This document shows, piece after piece, positions 25,499 through 32,655 of a stretch of 64,000 nucleotides of DNA; within the stretch, counting starts at the first letter, position 1, and each line of letters opens with the position of its first letter. The position numbers and the translations under genes are program-made. Source of the DNA: Chloroflexota bacterium (GTDB lineage Bacteria; Chloroflexota; FW602-bin22; JACPRP01); the NCBI GenBank assembly GCA_016210495.1, contig JACQUC010000018.1:12887-76886 (forward strand). The letters run 5' to 3'. The notes under the pieces were generated by a model, which saw nothing but the letters and a program-made list of their open reading frames with translations, was not told where the DNA came from and searched no databases.

Positions 25499-27469
25499 TC
25501 AAACAGTTGACTGGGCGAACTGCCGCACGCTATCGGCTTGATCCGGGAAGGCAAAACGCCCGGCTACGAGTAGCCTGGCGCACGCTTCTGCCGCCTGGGC
25601 GTCGTACAGAGTGCCCTTGTTCAGCGTGATTTCCTCCAGTGCCTTGTCCACGCCGAGCGCCGGCCGGTACGGGCGATGAGAGGCCATAGCTTCCGTCACG
25701 TCTGCGATGGCCAGGATACGCGCTTCCAGAATGATATCTCCGTCGACAAGGCCCAAAGGGTAACCAGAGCCGTCCAGCCTCTCGTGATGCTGAAGCACGA
25801 TATCGGCAATCGGCCAGGGGAAATCTATGGACTTCAGGATGTCATAGCCCACCCGGGAGTGAGCTCTGATGAGCTTCTTTTCTACGTCGTTGATTGCGCC
25901 GGGCTTGGCGAGTATCTCGGTGGGTACACACATCTTGCCGATGTCGTGGACTGCCGCGGCCAGTCGCGTGGCGTAGGCCCGGTCGTCTGACAGGCCCATC
26001 TCACCGGCGATGGCGCAGGCTAATTCGGCGACCCGCCGCTGGTGGCCCGCAGTGTACGGGTCGCGTATTTCGACTGTCAGCGCCATGGCGTGGATGGTTT
26101 CTTCCAGGGTCTTGCGCAGCTTCTCGACGCTCTGGAGACGTTCTTGCTGCGCTTGCTTGCGCTCGAGGTATGCCACCAGAGTTTCGGATGCGGTGCGGAG
26201 CAACCGCACGTCCTCCTCGGGCCAGGCCCTTGCACCCTGAATGTCGTCGAAACCGAGAAACCCGAGCGGTCCACCGGTCGAAGACATTGGCACCACGGCC
26301 AGGGACTTGATATCCTGCGCCTGGAGGATATCGCGCTCGTTCGCAGCTTCGTCAGGCAACGCCGCCACGTCCGGGATGATGATGTTTTCGTTGCGTATTA
26401 CCTTGTCCATCCACCAGGGGAAAACCGATGAGTCGAGATTCTGTAGCATGTGAATCTGGGGCTCGACTCCTCGAGCACACCACTCGTGGGTGTTATCCAT
26501 CGTCTTCCCGCCATCCCTGAGCTGGAAGATATAGGCACGGCTGGCGTTGACGACCTCTGCCAGGGTCGACAGCACGCCGACGAGGTCTACCGTGTCTCCC
26601 CTGGCAAGGTTGCTGGATACCCTGGCGAGCGCCTCCTCCACCGCGAGACGACGCTCCAGGGCCGCCTCGGTTCTCTTGCGCTCGGTGATATCCTTCACCA
26701 CCGCGACGAACGCCCAGGCCTTGCCCTCCGCGTCCAGGACTGGCGAAATACTGGTCTCGGCAGGGAATGCAGCGCCGTCCCTCCTGATGACGGTGTATTC
26801 GATATCTCGGAGGCATCCTATTTGCAGAATCCTGCGACTGTTGTTTATTGCGCGCTCGCGGTCCTCGATCGCCACAAACTCCATCATCTTCTTCCCCAAC
26901 AGCTCTCGTGCGCTCTCCGCACCGTACAGGGCGACGGCTCTGTGGTTGCACATGATGATTGCGCCGTCTAGGTTGCTCACAACTATGCCGTCCGGTGACG
27001 TCTCGACGAGGGTGCGATAGCGCTCCTCGCTCTCGCGCAGCGCCGCCTCTCCCTGTTCCCGACGTTCCGCACTTTCGGAAACCATCTTTCGGAGGGCGGC
27101 CGTGCGCATTTCCCGCCGAATGGCGGGGCCCAGTCGTGCTAGATTCGTCTTCTCTACATAGTCGTCCGCGCCTGCCTTCATAGCCTCCAGGGCCACATCT
27201 TCGCGATTCCTGCTAGCCATGAGGATGAAGGGCAGGTCGAGACCGCTCTCCTTCAAGAGCCTCAAAGCCGCGAAGCCGTTGAACCGGGGCATGGCGTAGT
27301 CGGAGATGACGACGTCCCAGGCTCCATTGTCGAGGGCTGCTTTCATGGCCTCCGGATTGTCCACCCATTCGGAAATCACGTGGAAGCCGGTCTTCTGGAG
27401 CTGGCGCTGCAGTAGCCGCACGTCATCTTCCGAGTCCTCGACGATCAGGGCGCGAAGAGGCGCAGGCAT
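25499..27469 (-). CDS. Receiver-PAS-GAF-HD-GYP c-di-GMP phosphodiesterase
   Basis: A 656-residue soluble regulator. Receiver domain (1-125; 'ALIVEDSEDDVRLLQRQLQK', Asp in 'WDVVISDYAMP'), coiled linker, PAS (about 150-270), GAF (about 290-430), and HD-GYP (about 450-620). 'VHDIGKM' is the metal-binding HD, and 'HHERLDGSGYPLGLV' contains the GYP signature, so it should hydrolyse c-di-GMP. It lies just upstream of the end of the gas-vesicle cluster on the same strand. Confidence 0.92.
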   Translation of the reverse strand: MPAPLRALIVEDSEDDVRLLQRQLQKTGFHVISEWVDNPEAMKAALDNGAWDVVISDYAMPRFNGFAALRLLKESGLDLPFILMASRNREDVALEAMKAGADDYVEKTNLARLGPAIRREMRTAALRKMVSESAERREQGEAALRESEERYRTLVETSPDGIVVSNLDGAIIMCNHRAVALYGAESARELLGKKMMEFVAIEDRERAINNSRRILQIGCLRDIEYTVIRRDGAAFPAETSISPVLDAEGKAWAFVAVVKDITERKRTEAALERRLAVEEALARVSSNLARGDTVDLVGVLSTLAEVVNASRAYIFQLRDGGKTMDNTHEWCARGVEPQIHMLQNLDSSVFPWWMDKVIRNENIIIPDVAALPDEAANERDILQAQDIKSLAVVPMSSTGGPLGFLGFDDIQGARAWPEEDVRLLRTASETLVAYLERKQAQQERLQSVEKLRKTLEETIHAMALTVEIRDPYTAGHQRRVAELACAIAGEMGLSDDRAYATRLAAAVHDIGKMCVPTEILAKPGAINDVEKKLIRAHSRVGYDILKSIDFPWPIADIVLQHHERLDGSGYPLGLVDGDIILEARILAIADVTEAMASHRPYRPALGVDKALEEITLNKGTLYDAQAAEACARLLVAGRFAFPDQADSVRQFAQSTV

Positions 27470-27497
27470 ACCATGTTCCTAATGCCAAAAATACGTC

Positions 27498-27568
27498 AAC
27501 CGCAAAGATCGCAAAGAGCGCAAAGAGGATTATGAAGACGTCTTTGCGTCCTTGGCGTCCTTTGCGGT
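27498..27568. repeat. AACCGCAAAG inverted repeat
   Basis: AACCGCAAAGATCGCAAAG and onward is matched by CTTTGCG...CCTTTGCGGT, making an imperfect stem of nearly 28 bp with a short loop. Related AACCGCAAAG words lie at 51600-51640. It separates the gas-vesicle cluster from the HD-GYP gene and could also act as a transcript end. Confidence 0.65.
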
Positions 27569-27621
27569 GAGCGTCCCTGGGTTTTCAGCCCTGGTGGCGC
27601 TTTGCCAAGGGCATAATTAGC

Positions 27622-27936
27622 TTATTGAAGTGAGGTTGCTATCCGCTGCTCGATGCGGTCAAGGCGTGCTTTGAGCGATTCGGACTCTTCCTCGAGTTTC
27701 TTGGCGCGGGAAGAAAGGGCAGGGTCAGACTGCCACCAATCGATGCCCATTTCCAGGGCCTTGTCGACCGAGGCGATCAGCAGCCGTACCTTTATGTTCA
27801 AGAGCTCGATCTCGGCCAACGAGATCGTGATGTCGCCGGCGATGACGATCCCCTTGTCCAGCACCCGCTCGAGGATGTCGGCCAGGTTCGTCGTCTGGAT
27901 GGCGCTGACGATGCGTTGGTTGTGTCCGTTATCCAA
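27622..27936 (-). CDS. GvpA/GvpJ-family gas vesicle protein with coiled-coil tail
   Basis: A 104-residue protein with the GvpA-like core '[20 protein letters not shown]', then 'ISLAEIELLNIKVRLLIASV', and a charged helical tail (about 70-104) absent from the main GvpA. Tails like this are seen in GvpJ and GvpM, minor proteins of the vesicle tip or nucleus. Start is TTG 27936 behind AAGGAGG. It is the last gene of the gas-vesicle cluster. J versus M cannot be decided from sequence alone. Confidence 0.85.
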   Translation of the reverse strand: MDNGHNQRIVSAIQTTNLADILERVLDKGIVIAGDITISLAEIELLNIKVRLLIASVDKALEMGIDWWQSDPALSSRAKKLEEESESLKARLDRIEQRIATSLQ

Positions 27937-27971
27937 TTCTACCTCCTTTGCGGTCGCCGCATCCGCTGCCC

Positions 27972-28382
27972 CTACATCAGATCGCCCAGCGGCCCTAGGT
28001 TCAGATTGAGGTCCTCGTCTTGCAGGCCGAAGGCCAGCTTGAGCTCGGCCATCTTCCGCTCGAGTTTGATGAATGTCTCGCCCATCCGCTCGATCTGCTC
28101 GTCGCTGAGGGAGCCCGCCTCGATGCGCCGGATGGCCTGCTTCTCCAGGAGCCGTCTGACGAGCTCTATCAGGGTCAGCACCAGCTTGGCCAGGCCCTGC
28201 TCGACGTGCGCCTGATCGGCGTTGATGCGCTGCGGCAGTGTGCCCTGCAACCGTGAGAGCTGCTGTGCGAAGTCGCCTAACTCTGCGAGATCGCCGCTTA
28301 GTCGCGGATCCGCATCGGCTCCCCAGGCGGCAAGGTGCTCCTGGGCGAGGACGGCAATCGAGTCGGACAGTTGATCGTTCAC
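27972..28382 (-). CDS. gvpK: Gas vesicle protein GvpK
   Basis: A 136-residue, mainly helical GvpK: 'GLAKLVLTLIELVRRLLEKQ', 'AIRRIEAGSLSDEQIERMG' and the 'KLERKMAELKLAFGLQDEDL' end are family hallmarks. GTG 28382 overlaps the stop of the preceding gvpF (GTGA). In model clusters GvpK is an assembly factor. It precedes the last GvpA/J-like gene by 35 bp. Confidence 0.93.
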   Translation of the reverse strand: MNDQLSDSIAVLAQEHLAAWGADADPRLSGDLAELGDFAQQLSRLQGTLPQRINADQAHVEQGLAKLVLTLIELVRRLLEKQAIRRIEAGSLSDEQIERMGETFIKLERKMAELKLAFGLQDEDLNLNLGPLGDLM

Positions 28383-29347
28383 CTGTGTGCCTTCTCGGTG
28401 TGGCCACTTACACCGGCCCAAAGCAATCTACCCAGAGTGGCCAGAGAAGTGGCCGAGGTATCGGTAGCCGCTGCCAACGCGCCCTCTGGCGGCGTGACAA
28501 AGCTGTACGGAGGCCACGGCCCGGTCAAGAGAAATCGTAGCTCGGGCCTGGCGAGCCGCACTAGTTCGAATGCGTTCCGAAAAGCTCCGATCCGCCGGGG
28601 CTCCAATAGATAAGCCATACGAAGCGCCAGGCGTGGGATAGGAAGCACCCTATGTTGGCTTGCCAGGATGTGTTCCCGGAAGGCGGCGTCCAACTCCCGC
28701 GCCAGCGCATTGGCTTGCGATTGCATTAGGGATTGTTGTCGGTCTTCGGCCAGGCGAGCCATCAGGTAGCGGGTGCCGGGGCCAACGTCTGCCGCCGTCT
28801 CACCCGCCGCGCCCGTGCCCGCACCCGCACCTGCGGCACCCGTAGCCGCACCCTTCAGGGTGCGCGGGGCCGTTTGGGGCGCGACCGAGCCTGTTGGCAG
28901 GAGGCATTCATCATACGAAGGGCCCCGCGCACCCTGAAGGGTGCGGCTACAAGTACGGCTACGGGTCGCGCAGTCAGGGAGGGTCTGCTCCGCATCCCAG
29001 AGCACCGTGAGGCCCAGCTCCACCTTGCCGCCCAGGCGGGCCAGGTCGTCTACGAGGACGCTGTAGCGCTCGGTGATGGATGAGGCTACGGCGCCGGGAT
29101 CGGAAAGGACTGTACCGAACCGCGCCGGGAGCGCCGGACCGGCGCGGCATAGGGCCTCGACGACGGCCTCGTGGTGCAGCAGGTTGTCGGGCGTGGGCTG
29201 AAGCCGCGCGTCGTCGACGTAGCAGGCCGCCGCCGCGAGAGCGCGCCAGGGAATCGAAAACAGGCTGGCGCGGGCGACGCCGGCCAGCCCCGTCGGCAAT
29301 ATGGCCTCCCGCTGCACAATGGCGTAAATGTAACAAGCGCTAGGCAT
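28379..29347 (-). CDS. gvpF: GvpF/GvpL-family gas vesicle protein with an in-frame repeat insertion
   Basis: A 322-residue GvpF/L protein. The N-terminal domain opens 'MPSACYIYAIVQREA' with 'ALPARFGTVL', and the C-terminal domain ends 'LTGPWPPYSFV', as in all members. Typical members are 230-280 residues. Here about 60 residues between 'DAEQTLPDC' and 'LMARLAED' are encoded by a palindromic element with 30-bp perfect arms (28842-28950) plus a Gly/Ala-rich stretch. The start at 29347 overlaps the stop of the upstream GvpA-like gene. F and L are not separable by sequence. Function: accessory in vesicle nucleation and chaperoning of GvpA. Confidence 0.88.
   Translation of the reverse strand: MPSACYIYAIVQREAILPTGLAGVARASLFSIPWRALAAAACYVDDARLQPTPDNLLHHEAVVEALCRAGPALPARFGTVLSDPGAVASSITERYSVLVDDLARLGGKVELGLTVLWDAEQTLPDCATRSRTCSRTLQGARGPSYDECLLPTGSVAPQTAPRTLKGAATGAAGAGAGTGAAGETAADVGPGTRYLMARLAEDRQQSLMQSQANALARELDAAFREHILASQHRVLPIPRLALRMAYLLEPRRIGAFRNAFELVRLARPELRFLLTGPWPPYSFVTPPEGALAAATDTSATSLATLGRLLWAGVSGHTEKAHR
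28842..28950. repeat. Perfect 30-bp inverted repeat inside gvpF
   Basis: The left arm 28842-28871 begins GTAGCCGCACCCTTCAGGGT. The right arm 28921-28950 is its exact reverse complement, and they are separated by 49 bp. Each arm itself contains the hairpin CACCCTgaAGGGTG next to GGCTAC, the motif found singly at 15926 and 18213. The whole is in frame and adds coding sequence without stops. Confidence 0.85.
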
Positions 29348-29555
29348 CGATAGCTCCGGGAGCACGATCGAGACCCCAACGAAGTCGCTCGGCGCGCTCC
29401 ACCGAGGCGAGCATGACTTTTAGCCCGACGAAGATAAGGTCCACGTCGGCGACAGAGATCGTTATGTCGCCCGCCAGGACCACCCCCTGGTCGAGGAGAC
29501 GGTCGAGCAGCTCGAGCATGGTAATGTCCTTGGCCTCGGCGGCAGCACGTGTCAT
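29340..29555 (-). CDS. GvpA/GvpJ-family gas vesicle protein, short
   Basis: A 71-residue GvpA-like protein: 'MLELLDRLLDQGVVLAGDIT', 'ISVADVDLIFVGLKVMLASV'. The 'AGDITIS' segment is shared with the 27622 gene and differs from 'VDAWVRLSL' of the main GvpA, so both belong to the minor J/M/S type. It lies between two GvpF/L genes and overlaps both. Confidence 0.85.
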   Translation of the reverse strand: MTRAAAEAKDITMLELLDRLLDQGVVLAGDITISVADVDLIFVGLKVMLASVERAERLRWGLDRAPGAIDA

Positions 29556-30397
29556 CGGTTGCCTCCCTCCTCGATCCGGGCGAAGCTATAGGGCGGCCAG
29601 GGGCCGCTGTACTGGCAACGTAGCCCCGCGTGGGCCTCGGCGAAGAAGCGCACCTCCTCGATGAACACCTTCACCTGCGGTCGTGAGACGAGAAAGGCGG
29701 CGCGTAGTATCTCAGCTTGCACACGAACTGTGCCCGCACGGGGGCCCACCTGGCTGGCGACGGCCAGGCGTGACAGGTGGTCATAGCACGCCTGCGCTAG
29801 ATCGCTCAAGGCCTGCTCGGTGGCAGCGGCCAGGAGGTCCGCCAGCTTGTGCTGCAGAAAGTAAGCCCGGCCGGGGCGCGCGGCGGCCAGCTCCTCCTTG
29901 AACTGGCGAACGGCGGGAGCCTCGTCTGCGACGCGCCGCTCCACGATGGCACGGTCGGCGTAGGCGTGGACTCCCCATTCGTCGCAGCCGTGCAGGCGAT
30001 CCAGTTGCTCCGCCAGGGTGTCGTAGGTGCGCTCCAGCGCGGCGATCACCTCGTCTGCGCGGCCGTAGACGCAGCCGAACCTCGCCGGCAGGATGCCGTG
30101 GTCCTGCTGCACGAGCTCGGCCACGCGCTCGTGCCCGCGCACCATCGCCTCGAGCCACGCCATATCTTGCAGGTGTGCTCGAACGGCCTCGGGGCCGAGC
30201 TCTGCCAGGCGCACGGGGCTGACGACGGCCGCGACCTCACGGTAAGCAAGCGCCTGCACCGGCTTGCCGCCGTCCAGGCCAGGTCCGACACCCAATGCGG
30301 CCAGGCCCGGGCGAGTCCGCCGGGTGATCCCGTAGAGGTACCAACCCCAGCCCTCGGCCAGGGCGAAGCTCGGAGCATCAACCAGCGGCTGCGGCAA
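29552..30397 (-). CDS. gvpL: GvpF/GvpL-family gas vesicle protein
   Basis: A 281-residue GvpF/L protein. 'GWGWYLYGITRRTRPGL' opens the first domain, 'GILPARFGCVYG' is the conserved strand, 'AAFLVSRPQVKVFIEEV' belongs to the second domain, and 'YSGPWPPYSFARIEEG' closes it. No ATG is in frame near the N-terminus. TTG 30397 gives the expected start and overlaps the end of gvpG. Its own stop overlaps the next GvpA-like start (ATGA). Confidence 0.9.
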   Translation of the reverse strand: MPQPLVDAPSFALAEGWGWYLYGITRRTRPGLAALGVGPGLDGGKPVQALAYREVAAVVSPVRLAELGPEAVRAHLQDMAWLEAMVRGHERVAELVQQDHGILPARFGCVYGRADEVIAALERTYDTLAEQLDRLHGCDEWGVHAYADRAIVERRVADEAPAVRQFKEELAAARPGRAYFLQHKLADLLAAATEQALSDLAQACYDHLSRLAVASQVGPRAGTVRVQAEILRAAFLVSRPQVKVFIEEVRFFAEAHAGLRCQYSGPWPPYSFARIEEGGNR

Positions 30398-30731
30398 CCT
30401 GGTGCGTCTCCTCTCTTGCTTGGTCGTGAGGCTCCTCCGTAGTCGCGTACATGCCGTTTCCGCCAGAGGACTCATCTGCGGCGGCCAGGGACTCCTTGTA
30501 CTCGCGGATGGCATTCAGTCGTTCCAGGAGCGCCGCCTCCTGGGCGTAATAAACGTCGTCGGGAATCTCCCCAAAGTCGTGGCGCAGGCTGAGGGCGACC
30601 AGCTCATCCTCGACGAGGCCCTCGTCGAGCTGCTCGGCGTCGACTCGCTCTTTGATCTGGTCGAAGACGAATAGCAAGCCCTTGGCCGGACCAGTGACCG
30701 GGAAGAGCAGCAGACTGCTGAGCAAACCCAT
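30378..30731 (-). CDS. gvpG: Gas vesicle protein GvpG
   Basis: A 117-residue GvpG: 'LLLFPVTGPAKGLLFVFDQI' and 'LDEGLVEDELVALSLRHDFG', followed by 'EIPDDVYYAQEAALLERLNA', are the family core. The last 30 residues are a polar tail. GvpG binds GvpF/L proteins in studied systems, and here it stands between two GvpF/L genes, with a 3-bp gap upstream and 20 nt overlap downstream. Confidence 0.93.
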   Translation of the reverse strand: MGLLSSLLLFPVTGPAKGLLFVFDQIKERVDAEQLDEGLVEDELVALSLRHDFGEIPDDVYYAQEAALLERLNAIREYKESLAAADESSGGNGMYATTEEPHDQAREETHQVAAAAG

Positions 30732-30734
30732 GAT

Positions 30735-31526
30735 CTAATCCTCCTGCCAATGAACGACGATGTTGACGAAGTTGTAGGGGGGCAATGGCCCCGCATACTT
30801 GAAGATCGAGCGACCCGCCTGGGCCTCGTCGAGGGCGTTGACCGTGGCATCGAACTCCTTCTCGTGGGCCCTCTCCACCAGAAACGCCGCGTTCAAGATC
30901 ATAATGTCGGTGAGGATCTTGTTCACCCTCGTCTGTACGGCAAGGGGCCGCACTGCCTCCAAGATCGCCTCGGCCTCGGCATCGCGCTTGCGGATGATGG
31001 CCTCCTCGGTGAGCTGGCCAAGCTGGATGCGCTGGTAGTGGGTCTCGTCGGGCGATCTGCCGGCGATGTTGTCGCGAAGGGCGCGGATGCGCCCGTCTTC
31101 GGCGGCGATCTCGGCGAAGAGCCTGTCCCGACTCCAGAAAACCTTGAGCCCCAGCTCCTCGCGATCGCCAACGTATAGCATTAGCTGGTGAAACTCGCCG
31201 AACTTGCGCTTGAGCAGCTTCTCTTGTACCGCCTGAGGGTTGCTGGCGACTGTGCCGAAGCGCACGGGTAAGACCGCCGAGCGGGTCATTGCCTCCTCGA
31301 TGACGAGCTGATGCGCCATGGTGTTCTCGCGAGCGATATCATAGCGGGCGACCGGTGAATCGCTTACGACGGCGGCCAGGTCCATAAAATGGATCGTGTA
31401 GAGCGTGTTCCCTTTTCCCCCTACGGGTACCGCTCGAAACGGGGGTGCGCCATTCTCGAAGGGCTCGCTTTGGACGATGCAGTAGACATAGGTGTAGGCG
31501 CTAGACGACGGCGGCGTCGCGCTCAT
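30735..31526 (-). CDS. gvpF: GvpF/GvpL-family gas vesicle protein
   Basis: A 263-residue GvpF/L of normal length and architecture: 'YTYVYCIVQSEPF', 'AVLPVRFGTVASNP', 'ILNAAFLVERAHEKEFDATV', 'YAGPLPPYNFVNI'. ATG 31526 follows GGAGGTAGCAT and overlaps the end of the upstream GvpF/L-J gene by 26 nt. It is the most canonical of the four GvpF/L copies in the cluster. Confidence 0.92.
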   Translation of the reverse strand: MSATPPSSSAYTYVYCIVQSEPFENGAPPFRAVPVGGKGNTLYTIHFMDLAAVVSDSPVARYDIARENTMAHQLVIEEAMTRSAVLPVRFGTVASNPQAVQEKLLKRKFGEFHQLMLYVGDREELGLKVFWSRDRLFAEIAAEDGRIRALRDNIAGRSPDETHYQRIQLGQLTEEAIIRKRDAEAEAILEAVRPLAVQTRVNKILTDIMILNAAFLVERAHEKEFDATVNALDEAQAGRSIFKYAGPLPPYNFVNIVVHWQED

Positions 31527-32604
31527 ATGCTACCTCCGAAGGAGAGATGGGTTGCTGGCTAGACCGCCTGATGGTCATTAGGAGCGCTGTGTCGACGGCG
31601 CTAGGTGACAGATCGTAGCTCCGGCTTTCGGTGGCCGGAGCTTCGTCCGTATGCTGGCCGTGCAAATAGGCGACGACCTGTGCGTGGGCGGCGGTAAGGA
31701 TGGCGAACCGCTGCGTGGCCGTGGGGTCGCCCGGGTTTCGGTCGGGATGACAACGCACCGCCAGGCGTCGATAGCTGGTGTTCACCTCCACCTCCGAGGC
31801 GTTATCGCCAAGCCCCAACAATCGGCGCGCCGCTTCGACGAGCTCGGGCCGGGGCCGCGACACCTCGACGGTGGCGAAGCTGTAGGGCGGGAGCGGCCCG
31901 ACGCATCGGAAGTTGAGCCGGCTGCCAAATGCCTCGTCAAGTCGGTGCACGCGCGCATAGAACTCGTCGAGACGTCCCCGCTCGACGAGAAAGGCTACGT
32001 TGAGGACCAGTTCGTCCGATGGTAGCGGGTTCGGCTGTGCATCACGGCAGATGGGCACCAGGTCGCATTGCACCTGCTGGCGATACCGCTCGCGACGGCG
32101 GTCAAGGGCTTCCTTTACGAGCTTGCCGACCTGCACACGTGTGGCCACGGTCTCGTCGGCAGGGCGGCCGGCAACGCTGGCGGCGAGAGCGGCGATGGTT
32201 GGCTCGCGAGCGACCTCCCCGAAGGTCTGCGGGAGGTCCCAGGTGGCCGCGACCTCGATCTCGACGCCACCGCCCATGCGGTGCAGGGTGGCGGCCAGCC
32301 GATGATGCCAGCGGTCGAGGATGGTCACCAGCTCGTCGGTCGAGCCGAGCACCGTGCCGAACTTCGCGGGGAGCGTGGGTTGGTGCTCCATCGCCCGCTC
32401 GATGACGCGCTGGTGGATGGCGAGACAGCGCAGAAGCTCCGCCTTGGGGAGATCGGCAAAAGCCGGCCCATCGTAGTCGCTGACGACGGCGGAAAGACCG
32501 TCGACGGGCAGCGTCCAGACATGCGCCCAGCCATCTGGCTGCCCGATCTCGCCAAGGTCGAGGCTACGGTCTCCGGCCATGATTCCGTAGAGATATACTG
32601 CCAT
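31501..32604 (-). CDS. GvpF/GvpL fused to a C-terminal J-domain
   Basis: A 367-residue protein. Residues 1-245 are a full GvpF/L ('MAVYLYGIMAG', 'TLPAKFGTVLG', 'NVAFLVERGRLDEFYARV', 'CVGPLPPYSFATVEV'). A DnaJ-type J-domain follows: 'ARRLLGLGDNASEVEVNTSY', 'RRLAVRCHPDRNPGD' with the catalytic His-Pro-Asp, and a fourth helix 'FAILTAAHAQVVAYL'. The last 50 residues are disordered. The HPD motif implies that it can recruit Hsp70 (DnaK) to vesicle assembly. ATG 32604 was preferred to the GTG nine codons upstream because AAAGGAG precedes it. Confidence 0.9.
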   Translation of the reverse strand: MAVYLYGIMAGDRSLDLGEIGQPDGWAHVWTLPVDGLSAVVSDYDGPAFADLPKAELLRCLAIHQRVIERAMEHQPTLPAKFGTVLGSTDELVTILDRWHHRLAATLHRMGGGVEIEVAATWDLPQTFGEVAREPTIAALAASVAGRPADETVATRVQVGKLVKEALDRRRERYRQQVQCDLVPICRDAQPNPLPSDELVLNVAFLVERGRLDEFYARVHRLDEAFGSRLNFRCVGPLPPYSFATVEVSRPRPELVEAARRLLGLGDNASEVEVNTSYRRLAVRCHPDRNPGDPTATQRFAILTAAHAQVVAYLHGQHTDEAPATESRSYDLSPSAVDTALLMTIRRSSQQPISPSEVAYERDAAVV

Positions 32605-32655
32605 TTTGCGTTTCGCTCCTTTCTGGGACACCCTTACACCGGCAGGGTCTCGCTA

